From Alphaproteobacteria bacterium (lineage in GTDB: Bacteria; Pseudomonadota; Alphaproteobacteria; TMED109), in the NCBI GenBank assembly GCA_021296265.1, contig JAGWAT010000003.1:206960-241443 (forward strand): DNA of 34,484 bases, in the 5' to 3' direction. Made by a program: the position numbers and the translations under genes. A model generated the notes under the pieces. The model was not told the origin of the DNA. It did no database searches and worked only from the letters and a program-made list of their open reading frames with translations. This document shows positions 26,634 through 34,484 of this stretch, one piece after another (the stretch's first letter is position 1; each line of letters starts with the position of its first letter).

Positions 26634-28292
26634 GTGGCGACGTTTTCGCTCGCGATGGCCCAGGTCAATCCGACCGTGGGCGATTTCGCACACAATTCCC
26701 GCCTGATTCTGGATGCCTGGCGGGAGGGTCGGGCCGCTGGCGTCGATCTGGTAGTCCTGCCGGAACTGGTGCTGACGGGGTATCCGCCGGAGGACCTCAT
26801 CACGCGTCCAGCCTTCGTGGCCGCCGCCGGCGAGGCGGTCCGGTCGCTGGCTGGCAGCATTGACGATGCGGGCCCGGCGGTCGTGCTGGGGGCGCCGGTA
26901 GCGCTGGACAACGGCGCGACCGGCAACGCGGCGCTCCTGCTCCACGGGGGTACGGTGCGGGCGCAGCGCCTGAAACACCACCTGCCCAACTACGGTGTCT
27001 TTGACGAGGCGCGGGTGTTTCGTCCGGGTCCGCCGTCGGGCCCGGTAGCGTTCCGGGGCGTGCGCCTCGGACTGATGGTGTGCGAGGACATGTGGTTCCC
27101 GGACATCGCGGAGACACACCAGGAATCGGGGGCGGACTTGCTCGTCGTGATCAATGGATCGCCGTTCGATGCCCGGAAGGGCGACCAGCGTTTGGCCCAC
27201 GCGGTCGCTCGCGTTACCGAGACCCGCCTGCCGCTGGCGTACGTCAACCAGGTGGGCGGCCAGGACGAGCTGGCATTCGATGGCGCATCGTTCGTGCTGA
27301 ACCGGGATGCGCGACTCGTCGCGCAGGCACCTTCGTGGCGCCCGGATCTGACCGTCACGCGCTGGCGGCGCCACGCTGATGATCGCTGGGAACCCGAGGC
27401 CGGGACCCTCCAGCCCTTACCGGGGGGACCGGAGGCGATCTGGCGGGCGCTGGTGACAGGGCTTCGCGACTACGTGCTGAAGAACGGGTTCCCCGGCGTC
27501 GTGCTTGGCCTGTCGGGCGGGATCGACTCGGCATTGTCGGCGGCCGTGGCGGTTGACGCGCTGGGGGCCGAGCGCGTGATCGGCGTGCGCATGCCGTCAG
27601 CCTACTCGTCGGTCGGCAGCCTGGACGACGCGGCGGCGAGCGCGGACCTGCTGGGCATTCGCCTCGAAACCGTGCCGATCGCGGGCGCGGTGGAGGCCTT
27701 GGGCGACTTGCTCAGGGAGCCGTTCGCCGGACGGGAGTCTGATACCACGGAAGAAAACCTGCAGGCACGGCTCCGGGGCACCATCCTGATGGCGTTCTCC
27801 AACAAGTTGGGGCACATGCTGTTGACCACCGGCAACAAGAGCGAGATGTCGGTTGGCTATGCCACCTTGTACGGGGACATGAACGGCGGTTTCTCGGTGC
27901 TCAAGGACGTCTACAAGACCACCGCCTACGCGCTTGCGCGATGGCGGAACGACCACAGCGTGCCGGAGTTGCTGGGTCCGGCGGGACCGGCCATCCCGGA
28001 AGCTAGCATCACCAAGCCGCCGTCGGCCGAGCTCCGTCCCGATCAGACCGACCAGGACTCGCTGCCGCCCTACGACGTACTGGACACGGTGCTCGAACGG
28101 CTGGTCGAGGACGAGGATTCGGTTGCCGATGTCGTCGCGGCAGGGTTCGATCCAGCACTGGTCAAACGTATCAGGGGCATGCTGCTCCGGGCCGAGTACA
28201 AGCGGCGTCAGGCGCCCCCGGGGGTTCGAATCACGACACGGGCGTTCGGCCGGGACCGACGCTACCCGATCACGAACCGCTTCACCGACTAG
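26634..28292 (+). CDS. nadE: glutamine-dependent NAD(+) synthetase
   Basis: NadE makes NAD from nicotinate adenine dinucleotide with ATP and ammonia taken from glutamine. The 552-residue protein carries both parts. The amidase domain has catalytic E44 (LPELVLTGYPPED), K114 (RLKHHLPNYGVFDE) and C150 (VCEDMWF). The synthetase domain has the ATP pyrophosphatase loop SGGIDSA (293-299), TTGNKSEMSVGYATLYGDM and the KPPSAELRPDQTDQDSLPPY block. The start is GTG 26634. It lies 12 nt after the NAPRTase gene and 14 nt before cysS, so the three are likely one transcript. Confidence 0.96.
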   Translation: MATFSLAMAQVNPTVGDFAHNSRLILDAWREGRAAGVDLVVLPELVLTGYPPEDLITRPAFVAAAGEAVRSLAGSIDDAGPAVVLGAPVALDNGATGNAALLLHGGTVRAQRLKHHLPNYGVFDEARVFRPGPPSGPVAFRGVRLGLMVCEDMWFPDIAETHQESGADLLVVINGSPFDARKGDQRLAHAVARVTETRLPLAYVNQVGGQDELAFDGASFVLNRDARLVAQAPSWRPDLTVTRWRRHADDRWEPEAGTLQPLPGGPEAIWRALVTGLRDYVLKNGFPGVVLGLSGGIDSALSAAVAVDALGAERVIGVRMPSAYSSVGSLDDAAASADLLGIRLETVPIAGAVEALGDLLREPFAGRESDTTEENLQARLRGTILMAFSNKLGHMLLTTGNKSEMSVGYATLYGDMNGGFSVLKDVYKTTAYALARWRNDHSVPELLGPAGPAIPEASITKPPSAELRPDQTDQDSLPPYDVLDTVLERLVEDEDSVADVVAAGFDPALVKRIRGMLLRAEYKRRQAPPGVRITTRAFGRDRRYPITNRFTD

Positions 28293-28306
28293 CCCTGCGC
28301 AGGCCC

Positions 28307-29604
28307 GTGTCGCTGTCTGTCTACAACACGCTTACGCACCGGCGCGAACCGTTCGTGCCGCGCGATCCGGAGCATGTCCGGATCTACGTGTGTGGCCCGA
28401 CCGTCTATGACGACGCGCATATCGGGAATGCTCGGCCGGTCGTGGTGTTCGATCTCCTGGTGCGGTTCCTGCGCACCCTGTATCCGCGCGTGACCTACGT
28501 CCGGAACGTTACGGACGTGGACGACAAGATCAACGACCGGGCCGCGGCGGAACAGATCACGATTCGCGACCTCACCGAGCGGACCCTGGCGCGCTACCGG
28601 GAGGACATGGCGGCGCTGAACGCCCGGCCGCCCGACGTCGAGCCGCGAGCGACGGAGCACATTCCGCAGATGATCCGCATGATCGGGGAGCTGCTCGGGC
28701 ACGGTCACGCCTACGTGGCGGCCGGCCTTCGCTGGCGCAGTACGGGCGGCTGGCCGGCGGCGACCGGGGGGAGCAGCGGGCCGGTGCACGGGTCGAGGTC
28801 GAATCGTACAAGCGGGATCCGGCCGATTTCGTCCTCTGGAAGCCCTCCGATCCCTCGCTGCCAGGCTGGGACAGTCCCTGGGGCCGCGGCCGGCCCGGCT
28901 GGCACATCGAGTGCTCGGCCATGAGTCGCGAATACCTGGGGTCTGAGTTCGACATCCACGGAGGCGGGGTCGACCTCGCGTTTCCCCATCACGAGAACGA
29001 GATCGCGCAGTCGTGCTCGGCGGAGCCCGGAACCGAGTTCGCCCGCTACTGGATGCACAACGGCTATCTGTTGTCCGAAGGCGAGAAGATGGCCAAGTCG
29101 CTCGGGAACTTCTACACGGTGCGCGATCTGCTCGATCGCCATCCGGGTGAAGCGCTTCGTCTGCTCCTGCTGTCGACGCACTACCGCCAGCCCATCGATT
29201 TCACGGAAGACGGGTTACGGCGGGCCCGGCGGCAACTTGACCGATGGCGGCGCACGGTGGCCGGTGCGCCGCCAGCCGCGGTGCCGCCACCAGCCGTGAT
29301 CGAGGCCCTGGGCGACGATCTCAACACGCCCCGAGCGATCGCCGCCCTGCACGAGCACAGGGGCGCAGACCTGCATGCGGGACTGCGCATGCTGGGATTG
29401 CTGGAAGTTTCCGACCATGCGTGGTTCCAGGGCGCATCCGGAAGCGGCCCTTCGGATCAGTCGATCGAGGCGCAGATTGCAGCGCGCACCGCAGCGCGGG
29501 CGCGGCGCGATTTCGCTGCGGCAGACGCGATCCGCAAGGAGCTCGCCGAGGCCGGCGTGGTCCTGGAGGACACACCATCGGGGACGGTCTGGCGACGCCC
29601 ATGA
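28307..29604 (+). CDS. cysS: cysteinyl-tRNA synthetase, reading frame broken by a ~19-nt deletion
   Basis: CysRS charges tRNA-Cys and is normally single and essential. Frame one (from GTG 28307) has the zinc ligand C29 in YVCGPTVYD and the HIGN motif (38-41), but goes astray after HAYVAAG at 28726. The second frame resumes with [12 protein letters not shown] at 28729 and runs to 29604, with [21 protein letters not shown] (zinc ligands) and KMAKSLGNF. Compared with the spacing in E. coli CysRS, 7 residues are missing and only 2 nt (CT) stand in their place, so about 19 nt are absent. As written the product would be truncated. The stop overlaps trmJ in ATGA. Confidence 0.93.
28727..28728 (+). 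other. position of the ~19-nt gap in cysS
   Basis: The two bases CT join GCC-GGC (frame one, ...AAG) to TCG-CTG-GCG-CAG (frame two, SLAQ). The family has about 7 residues here (a stretch like HVLFDVP), so about 19 nt are missing, which shifts the frame. Confidence 0.85.
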
Positions 29605-30341
29605 CCGATATCCGCCCGCCCGCGGTGGTGCTGGTGCGCTCGCAGCTACCGGAGAACGTGGGGATGGCGATCCGGGCCATGGCCAATTTCGGCCTCGGCG
29701 AGCTGCGGCTGGCGGGGCCGCGGCATGCCTGGCCTGATCCTGCCGCCACGGCGTCGGCGTCGGGGGCGCTGGAACGGGCCGCGCTGACGGTCGACGTCTA
29801 CGCCGATCTGCCGGCGGCGATCCGCGACCTCCAGACCGTGCACGCGCTGACAGCGCGCCCCCGCGCGCTGGCGTGGGAGACGCTGGACCCGGCCGGGTCC
29901 GCGGCCCGCCTGCGTGCGGCGGCCGTGAGAGGCGAGCGTGCGGGCCTGGTCTTCGGGCCGGAAAACGCCGGCCTCGCCAACGACGAACTCGGCGCGGCGG
30001 ACACAATTGTCTCCATCCCGGCGACCGGCTTCCGCTCACTGAATCTCGCCATGTCGGTGCTGCTCATGGGATACGAGTGGCACCGGAGCGGGCAGGCCGG
30101 CGAAGCGCTGCCCAGCTCGTCGCTGGCGCCGCCGGCCGCCCGGGAAGATCTCGAGTACTTCCTGCAACGCCTGCTCGCGATGCTGACCGAGTCCGGTTTC
30201 CTGTACCCGCCGGAGAAGGTACCGCGCATGGCCGCGAGTGTGCGCGCCATCTTCACGCGGAACCGTTTGAGCGATCAGGAACTGCGTACGCTCCACGGAA
30301 TTCTGAGTTCCTTCCGCCCGTCGCGGGGCGATCCGGTTTGA
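29601..30341 (+). CDS. trmJ: tRNA (cytidine/uridine-2'-O-)-methyltransferase, TrmJ family
   Basis: TrmJ is a SPOUT-fold methyltransferase that 2'-O-methylates position 32 of tRNAs. The 246-residue protein has the motif 1 region [22 protein letters not shown], motif 2 [16 protein letters not shown] and motif 3 [16 protein letters not shown], which form the trefoil-knot SAM site. A C-terminal helical extension ([18 protein letters not shown] ... [16 protein letters not shown]) is as in TrmJ. ATG 29601 overlaps the cysS stop (ATGA); a longer open frame upstream is cysS in another frame. A promoter for rpsD starts within its last codons. Confidence 0.93.
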   Translation: MTDIRPPAVVLVRSQLPENVGMAIRAMANFGLGELRLAGPRHAWPDPAATASASGALERAALTVDVYADLPAAIRDLQTVHALTARPRALAWETLDPAGSAARLRAAAVRGERAGLVFGPENAGLANDELGAADTIVSIPATGFRSLNLAMSVLLMGYEWHRSGQAGEALPSSSLAPPAAREDLEYFLQRLLAMLTESGFLYPPEKVPRMAASVRAIFTRNRLSDQELRTLHGILSSFRPSRGDPV

Positions 30342-30365
30342 CAGCGGCGCACTGGCGCGTATGGT
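30338..30365 (+). promoter_or_regulatory. predicted rpsD promoter
   Basis: A perfect TTGACA (30338-30343), overlapping the trmJ stop, is followed after a 16-nt spacer by TATGGT (30360-30365). It would start transcription about 70 nt before rpsD. Confidence 0.5.
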
Positions 30366-30413
30366 GCGCGCTGCGTACGACTTGGGTCGGGACGCATCCT
30401 TCTCCGCACTTTC

Positions 30414-30443
30414 GGAGGCCGGGCGCGACCAGCCCGGCTAAGC
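30414..30443 (+). promoter_or_regulatory. rpsD leader: SD followed by a GC hairpin before the start codon
   Basis: GGAGG (30414-30418) is 25 nt from the ATG, too far for a normal start. The hairpin GCCGGGC-GCGACCA-GCCCGGC (30418-30438; 7 G-C pairs) fills that gap, leaving only a few bases before ATG 30444. Folded, the hairpin would bring the SD to normal distance. The rpsD start itself is secure from the protein N-terminus. Confidence 0.5.
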
Positions 30444-31061
30444 ATGAGCAAGCGCAAGCATCCGCACCATAAGATTGACCGTCGCCTCCGCTGCAATCTG
30501 TGGGGGCGCCCCAAGAGCCCCGTGAACAAGCGGGACTACGGGCCAGGGGAGCACGGTCGGCGCCGCAAGAGCAAGCCGTCCAACTTCGCCGAGCAGTTGA
30601 TGGCCAAGCAGCAGCTCAAGGGGTACTACGGCAATATTTCCGAGCGTCAGTTTCGCCGTTACTACCGAAGGGCGACCCAGATGCGCGGCGATACCGGCGA
30701 ACAGCTGATTGGCCTGCTGGAAAGCCGTCTCGACGCGATCGTGTATCGGCTCAATTTCGTTCCGACTGTCTTTGCCGCGCGGCAGGTGATCAACCACGGG
30801 CATATAGCGGTCAACGGCAAGCGGGTGACGATCCCGAGCTATCTGTGTCGGGAAGGGGATGTGGTGTCGATCCGGGAACGGTCCCGCCAGCATCCGCTGA
30901 TGCTGGAGTCGATCCAGGACCCGGAACGGGACCTGCCGGACTACATCGGGTTTGACGAGAAGGCGCTCGCGGGGACCTACGGGCGCGTGCCCAAGATTGA
31001 CGACGTGCCATACCCGGTCCGCATGAACCCGCAGCTGGTCATCGAGTACTACTCCCGCTGA
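30444..31061 (+). CDS. rpsD: 30S ribosomal protein S4
   Basis: S4 is a primary 16S rRNA-binding protein of the small subunit. The 205-residue sequence begins with the alphaproteobacterial form [15 protein letters not shown], then [21 protein letters not shown] and [16 protein letters not shown]. The S4 RNA-binding domain follows ([31 protein letters not shown]), and the protein ends [10 protein letters not shown]. In this lineage rpsD often lies apart from the alpha operon and next to the grxD-bolA-purL block, as here, though on opposite strands. The unusual leader hairpin suggests translational control; S4 is a known autoregulator in E. coli. Confidence 0.98.
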   Translation: MSKRKHPHHKIDRRLRCNLWGRPKSPVNKRDYGPGEHGRRRKSKPSNFAEQLMAKQQLKGYYGNISERQFRRYYRRATQMRGDTGEQLIGLLESRLDAIVYRLNFVPTVFAARQVINHGHIAVNGKRVTIPSYLCREGDVVSIRERSRQHPLMLESIQDPERDLPDYIGFDEKALAGTYGRVPKIDDVPYPVRMNPQLVIEYYSR

Positions 31062-31090
31062 GCCGGCAGGCCCTTGAGGCCGCCAGCCGG
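31062..31090 (+). terminator. possible rpsD terminator hairpin
   Basis: Directly after the rpsD stop, outer arms CCGGC/GCCGG enclose inner GGCC/GGCC arms. No T-run follows, so intrinsic termination is weakly supported. Confidence 0.25.
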
Positions 31091-31430
31091 ACCTGCTGCC
31101 CGCCAGCTGTCAGCACGCTTCCTGTCCGACCGCGGAAGTGCCGCACGGGACAGGCATGCGGCGGGATCATCCGTCCCGCTCCCGGTTTCGGAGTCGCGCT
31201 CGGGCACCAGGGTCCTGACGGTTCGGAACGGAGTGGGTCATCCTTCGCGAGTACCGGCCCTCTTGTAGGACGCGCCAACCGGGGTGCGCTTCGGCGGAGG
31301 AACGGTTCCCGACGATGACCGGCTGCCTGATCAGGATGCGTCCGGGCGGTTTGCATCCCTCTCTGTAACGATGACCGGTTGAACGCCTGGGTCGGGTCGG
31401 GCCCGCGCGACGCGGCCACGCCCGTGAACG

Positions 31431-31460
31431 CTGTCACCGGGTCACCGGCGCCAGTGACAG
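31431..31460 (-). terminator. possible terminator of the purine-grxD operon
   Basis: Arms CTGTCAC and GTGACAG (7 nt, perfect) lie 19 nt past the grxD stop on the minus strand. There is no T-run, so a Rho-independent stop is uncertain. Confidence 0.3.
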
Positions 31461-31478
31461 CCGGCAGGGCGCGTGGAA

Positions 31479-31823
31479 TCAGCTCTTGGGTGCGATGCCC
31501 TTGGTGGTGACGTGATCCTTCAACTCGTTGTTTTCATACATTTCCCGGATGATGTCGCAGCCACCGACAAACTCGCCCTTGACGTAGAGCTGCGGGATAG
31601 TCGGCCAGTTCGTGAACTCCTTGATCCCCTCCCGGATGCTGGAGTCGGCCAGCACGTCGATTCCCTTGAAGGGGATTTCCAGATGGTTAAGGATCTGCAC
31701 CACCATCGCCGAGAAGCCACACTGCGGGAATACCGGCGTTCCTTTCATGAAAAGGACGACATCGTTGGTGTCGATTTCGGCCTGGATCTTCCCGTGAACC
31801 GGGTTTGCGATGTCACTGTCCAT
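31479..31823 (-). CDS. grxD: monothiol glutaredoxin (CGFS type)
   Basis: This is a 114-residue monothiol glutaredoxin that carries and delivers [2Fe-2S] clusters. The active-site CGFS is at 35-38 in [13 protein letters not shown]; the glutathione-binding [19 protein letters not shown] is conserved. Its partner BolA is encoded 23 nt upstream on the same strand, a well-known Fe-S/iron-sensing pair. Start ATG 31823. It appears to be the last gene of the purQ-purL-bolA-grxD run. Confidence 0.96.
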   Translation of the reverse strand: MDSDIANPVHGKIQAEIDTNDVVLFMKGTPVFPQCGFSAMVVQILNHLEIPFKGIDVLADSSIREGIKEFTNWPTIPQLYVKGEFVGGCDIIREMYENNELKDHVTTKGIAPKS

Positions 31824-31846
31824 CGAATGCTCCTCCAGCGGTGAGG

Positions 31847-32086
31847 TTAGACGTCGTCGGGCGGAGCGGTCTGGAGCGCGAGCGCGTGCAGCACCCCTCC
31901 CATCCGGCCCTGCAAGGCACCATAAACCATCTGGTGCTGTTCGACCCGGGATTTGCCCCGAAAGGCCTCGGAGACCACATGCGCAGCATAGTGGTCGCCG
32001 TCGCCGCGAAGATCTTCAATCGTGATCCTGGCGTCCGGCAGCGCGGCCCGGATCAGCGACTCGATTTCCTGGGCGTCCATCGCCAT
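31847..32086 (-). CDS. BolA family protein
   Basis: This is a 79-residue BolA-like protein, partner of monothiol glutaredoxins in binding and passing Fe-S clusters. The signature [21 protein letters not shown] with the conserved His and the start [17 protein letters not shown] are typical. The ATG at 32086 shares one base with the purL TAA (TAATG), so translation is coupled. A longer frame to 32131 adds purL-overlapping residues and is unlikely. Confidence 0.94.
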   Translation of the reverse strand: MAMDAQEIESLIRAALPDARITIEDLRGDGDHYAAHVVSEAFRGKSRVEQHQMVYGALQGRMGGVLHALALQTAPPDDV

Positions 32087-34258
32087 TAGCCGGTCTCCTC
32101 GGTAGTTCCATCCATGTAGAACGGAAACCATCCTGCGTGCCGACGCCGAAGCGTGTCAACTGCCACGCTGCCGAGCGGTGCCAGGTGGAGTCTGGTGCCG
32201 CCGAACCGACCGAGCACCCGGGCCGGGATTCCGGCGGCGGATGCCGTTCGCAGGATGCCGTCTAGTTGGTCGGGCAGCACTGCCAGCAGATACCGCGCCT
32301 GGTCCTCAGCGAAATAGAAGCGCGCCGGTGACAACGTCTGGTCCGGTGGTTCCACGGATCCACCGACCCCGGAGGCCAAGCACATTTCCGCAAGGGCGAC
32401 GGCCAGCCCGCCGTCCGACACATCGTGGCAGGCGTCGGCGAGGCCGTCGACGATCTGCGAACGGATCCATTCACCGTGCCGCCGTTCGGCGTCGAGGTCG
32501 ACGGGGGGCGGGGGGCCGCCGGTCAGGCCATGCAGTTCACGTGCATACAGTGAACATGACAGGTGGCCTGCGGTGTCGCCGATCAGGAGGGCCGTGGCGC
32601 CGGGCGACGGCGAGATCCGCCCCCGGTGCGCGACCTGCTCCACGAGTCCGACGGCGCCGACCTGGGGGGTTGGCGGAATCGGACGGCCATCGGTTTCGTT
32701 GTAGAAGGAAACATTGCCCGAGACGACCGGCATGTTCAGCGCGCGGCAGGCTTCCCCGAGGCCCTCGATCGTGGCCTTGAATGTTCCCATGACGGCCGGG
32801 TCCTCAGGACTGCCGAAGTTGAGGCAGTCCGTGACGGCGAGGGGGCGTGCGCCGGCGGCCGTGAGATTGCGGAACGATTCGGCGACCGCCTGAACCGCCC
32901 CGAGCCGGGGATTCGCCTCGCAGTACCGCGGGGTACAGTCGGCAGTGAGGGCAAGCGCCCGATCGGTGCCGTGGATGCGCACGACAGCGGCATCGGAGCC
33001 CGGCGGCGTGATCGTGTCGCCCATTACACCGTGGTCGTACTGTTCCCAGATCCATGTGCGCGATGACAGGTTGGGAGAGCCGATCAGGGCCAGGAGGATG
33101 TCGATGCCGGTGTCCTGATCGGGCACCGCGACCGGCGTCGGCGGCGGCGGATCGGTAGCGGGCCGCTCGTAGACCAGCCCCTCTGCCAGGGGTGCGATCG
33201 GTAGGTCGGCCACGGGGGTGCCGTGCATGGCGAGTTCCAGGCGGCCCGTGTCGGTGACCTCGCCGATCACGACGGCATCGAGTCCCCACTTCCGGAACAC
33301 GGCAGCGGCATCTGCTTCGGCTCCCGGTCGCAAGGTCATCAACATCCGTTCCTGGCTTTCCGACAGCATGAGCTCCAGCGGAGCCATGGCCGCGTCGCGC
33401 ACCGGTACACGTTCGAGGTGAAGGCGGATCCCGGCCTCGGCACGCGCCGCCATCTCCACCGACGACGACGTCAGGCCGGCTGCTCCCATGTCCTGGATGC
33501 CGATGACGGTACCGGTGGCCATCAGCTCGAGACAGGCTTCCAGCAGCAGCTTCTCCATGAACGGGTCGCCGATCTGGACGGTGGGCCGGCGGACCTCGGC
33601 ACCGTCCGAGAAGCCGGCGGAGGCCATGCTGGCCCCGTGGATCCCGTCGCGCCCGGTTCGGGCTCCCACATAGACCACGGGGTTGCCGGGCCGGCCGGCA
33701 TTGGCCAGGAAGATTTGGTTCTGCCGGACCAGCCCCACGGCCATGGCATTCACGAGGATGTTGCCGTTGTAGCCGGCATCGAAGGTGCATTCGCCGCCGA
33801 CGGTCGGGATGCCCATGCAGTTCCCGTAGCCACCGATTCCGCCGACCACGCCGCCCAACAGATGGCGCGTCTTCGGGTGATCCGGGGCGCCAAACCGCAG
33901 GCTGTTGAGGATCGCCACGGGCCGTGCGCCCATGGTGAAGACATCCCGCAGGATTCCGCCGACCCCGGTCGCGGCTCCCTGGTAGGGCTCGATGAACGAC
34001 GGGTGGTTGTGGCTCTCCATCTTGAACGCGACGGCCCAGCCGTCGCCCACGTCGATGACGCCTGCGTTCTCGCCCGGACCGTGCACCACGTGAACGGCGG
34101 ACGACGGAAGCGTGCGGAGCCACCGCCGCGACGACTTGTAGGAGCAGTGCTCACACGCCAAGCTCGGTCGGGTTGGGCGGGCGCCCGAGGTGGCCGAGGA
34201 TCTGCCGGTACTCGTCCGCGGAGAGGCCGAGCCCGATGGCGTCGTCCGCGGTGGTCAT
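32086..34258 (-). CDS. purL: phosphoribosylformylglycinamidine synthase subunit II, frame broken by a ~17-nt deletion
   Basis: PurL, with PurQ and PurS, turns FGAR into FGAM in purine synthesis. The body 32086-34152 is intact: EHCSYKSSR (active-site His), [48 protein letters not shown] and the second AIRS-like half ending FPFYMDG. The true N-terminus [12 protein letters not shown] ... PNPTELGV starts at ATG 34258 but meets TGA at 34153. The family has FSVMWS (6 residues) between LGV and EHCSYK; here one T replaces them, so about 17 nt are missing. A GTG at 34270 overlapping the purQ stop is another possible start. Confidence 0.93.
34153..34153 (-). other. position of the ~17-nt gap in purL
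   Basis: A single base joins GGC-GTG (LGV) to GAG-CAC-TGC (EHC). The family's FSVMWS codons (18 nt) are reduced to one T, creating a TGA in the upstream frame. Confidence 0.85.
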
Positions 34259-34266
34259 GGCGGCGC

Positions 34267-34484
34267 TCACGCCAAGGCGTCCGCGAGGGCGGTGAAGAAT
34301 CTGCAGCCGTCCGATTCGCCGAGCTCGTGACCGATGACGCGCTCCGGGTGCGGCATCAGGCCGAATATCCGGCGGCTGGTGCTCGTAATCGCTGCGATCC
34401 CCGCAGCGGAGCCGTTGGGATTCGCGGCCTCGGTCGCGCGGCCGGCCTCGTCGACGTACCGCAGCGCGACCCGTCCATCGCCCT
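34267..34484 (-). CDS. purQ: phosphoribosylformylglycinamidine synthase subunit I, C-terminal part
   Basis: This is the 3' end of purQ, cut by the window edge. PurQ is the glutaminase subunit that supplies ammonia to PurL. The visible 72 or so residues include [19 protein letters not shown] and [16 protein letters not shown], where PHPE holds the catalytic His and Glu of the class I amidotransferase triad. The nucleophile Cys lies outside the window. The stop is 8 nt upstream of the purL ATG, consistent with a purQ-purL-bolA-grxD operon. Confidence 0.93.
   Translation of the reverse strand, partial: GDGRVALRYVDEAGRATEAANPNGSAAGIAAITSTSRRIFGLMPHPERVIGHELGESDGCRFFTALADALA

Larger units (their letters stand above)
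31062..31478. other. gene-free region between convergent rpsD and grxD
   Basis: These 417 nt hold no recognisable protein. There are several small structures: a hairpin after rpsD, GGATGC/GCATCC arms at 31334-31357, a repeated CGATGACCGG (31313 and 31369), and CTGTCAC/GTGACAG arms at 31431-31460 near the grxD end. It is long for a space between two 3' ends in this dense window and may contain RNA structure or gene remains. Confidence 0.4.

Noticed and set aside
28222-28240. GGTTCGAATC, like a tRNA T-loop
   Set aside because: It lies within the nadE coding sequence, and no acceptor or anticodon arms fit around it.
28700-28930. Programmed frameshift or split CysRS
   Set aside because: No slippery sequence is evident, and about 7 conserved residues are missing, which a frameshift alone would not explain.
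32804-34123. Long alternative frame of about 440 codons inside purL
   Set aside because: It is Arg-rich, low complexity and a shadow of purL, which is fully recognisable in its own frame.

Overview
This 34.5-kb window is a housekeeping stretch of a high-GC alphaproteobacterial chromosome, most like Rhodospirillales or a related uncultured lineage. That placement is inferred from gene content and order: ubiG/lysC/ptsP/rodZ-like/ispG/hisS/prfA/prmC/DUF4167 on one side, and cysS/trmJ/rpsD followed by grxD/bolA/purL/purQ on the other. MetX with MetW, an alphaproteobacterial-type EI-Ntr, and UbiG agree with it. I saw no rRNA, tRNA, IS element, prophage or CRISPR array.

Layout. 178-9331 (minus): lysC and ptsP, then a tightly packed rodZ-like/ispG/hisS/prfA/prmC run ending with a DUF4167 gene that has its own TATAAT box. 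9512-12885: ubiG (+) and secA (-) converge and share one CTAG as both stop codons. 13265-14903: argJ and an overlapping Nudix gene. 14942-18260 (minus): an oxalate-CoA-ligase-like enzyme, a ketopantoate-reductase-family protein and a BioC/NDUFAF5-like methyltransferase, all with overlapping ends and a clean dyad just upstream. 18394-19536 (minus): a PIN-domain protein without a recognisable antitoxin and a DUF899/thioredoxin-like protein. 19859-23350 (+): an SDR lacking the usual catalytic residues, a class III aminotransferase, an AhpD-like protein and a methyltransferase. 23358-25123 (minus): metX-metW. 25488-31061 (+): a nicotinate phosphoribosyltransferase next to glutamine-dependent NAD synthetase, then cysS, trmJ and rpsD. 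31479-34484 (minus): purQ (cut by the window edge), purL, bolA, grxD.

How the genes work together. PrfA is the substrate of its neighbour PrmC. MetX and MetW belong to methionine synthesis. PncB and NadE bracket the Preiss-Handler NAD salvage route. GrxD and BolA are known Fe-S partners. PurQ and PurL are subunits of one purine enzyme.

The most striking observations are two small out-of-frame gaps in genes expected to be essential or nearly so. About 19 nt are missing in cysS and about 17 nt in purL, each in a well-conserved block; these are either assembly errors or real lesions, and only reads can decide. Also notable are a GC hairpin wedged exactly between the Shine-Dalgarno and start codon of rpsD, an SDR with Ser, Tyr, Lys and Asn of the catalytic tetrad replaced, and a perfect 7-5-7 dyad in front of the acyl-CoA ligase operon. 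I did not find a multi-gene system that I would call undescribed.
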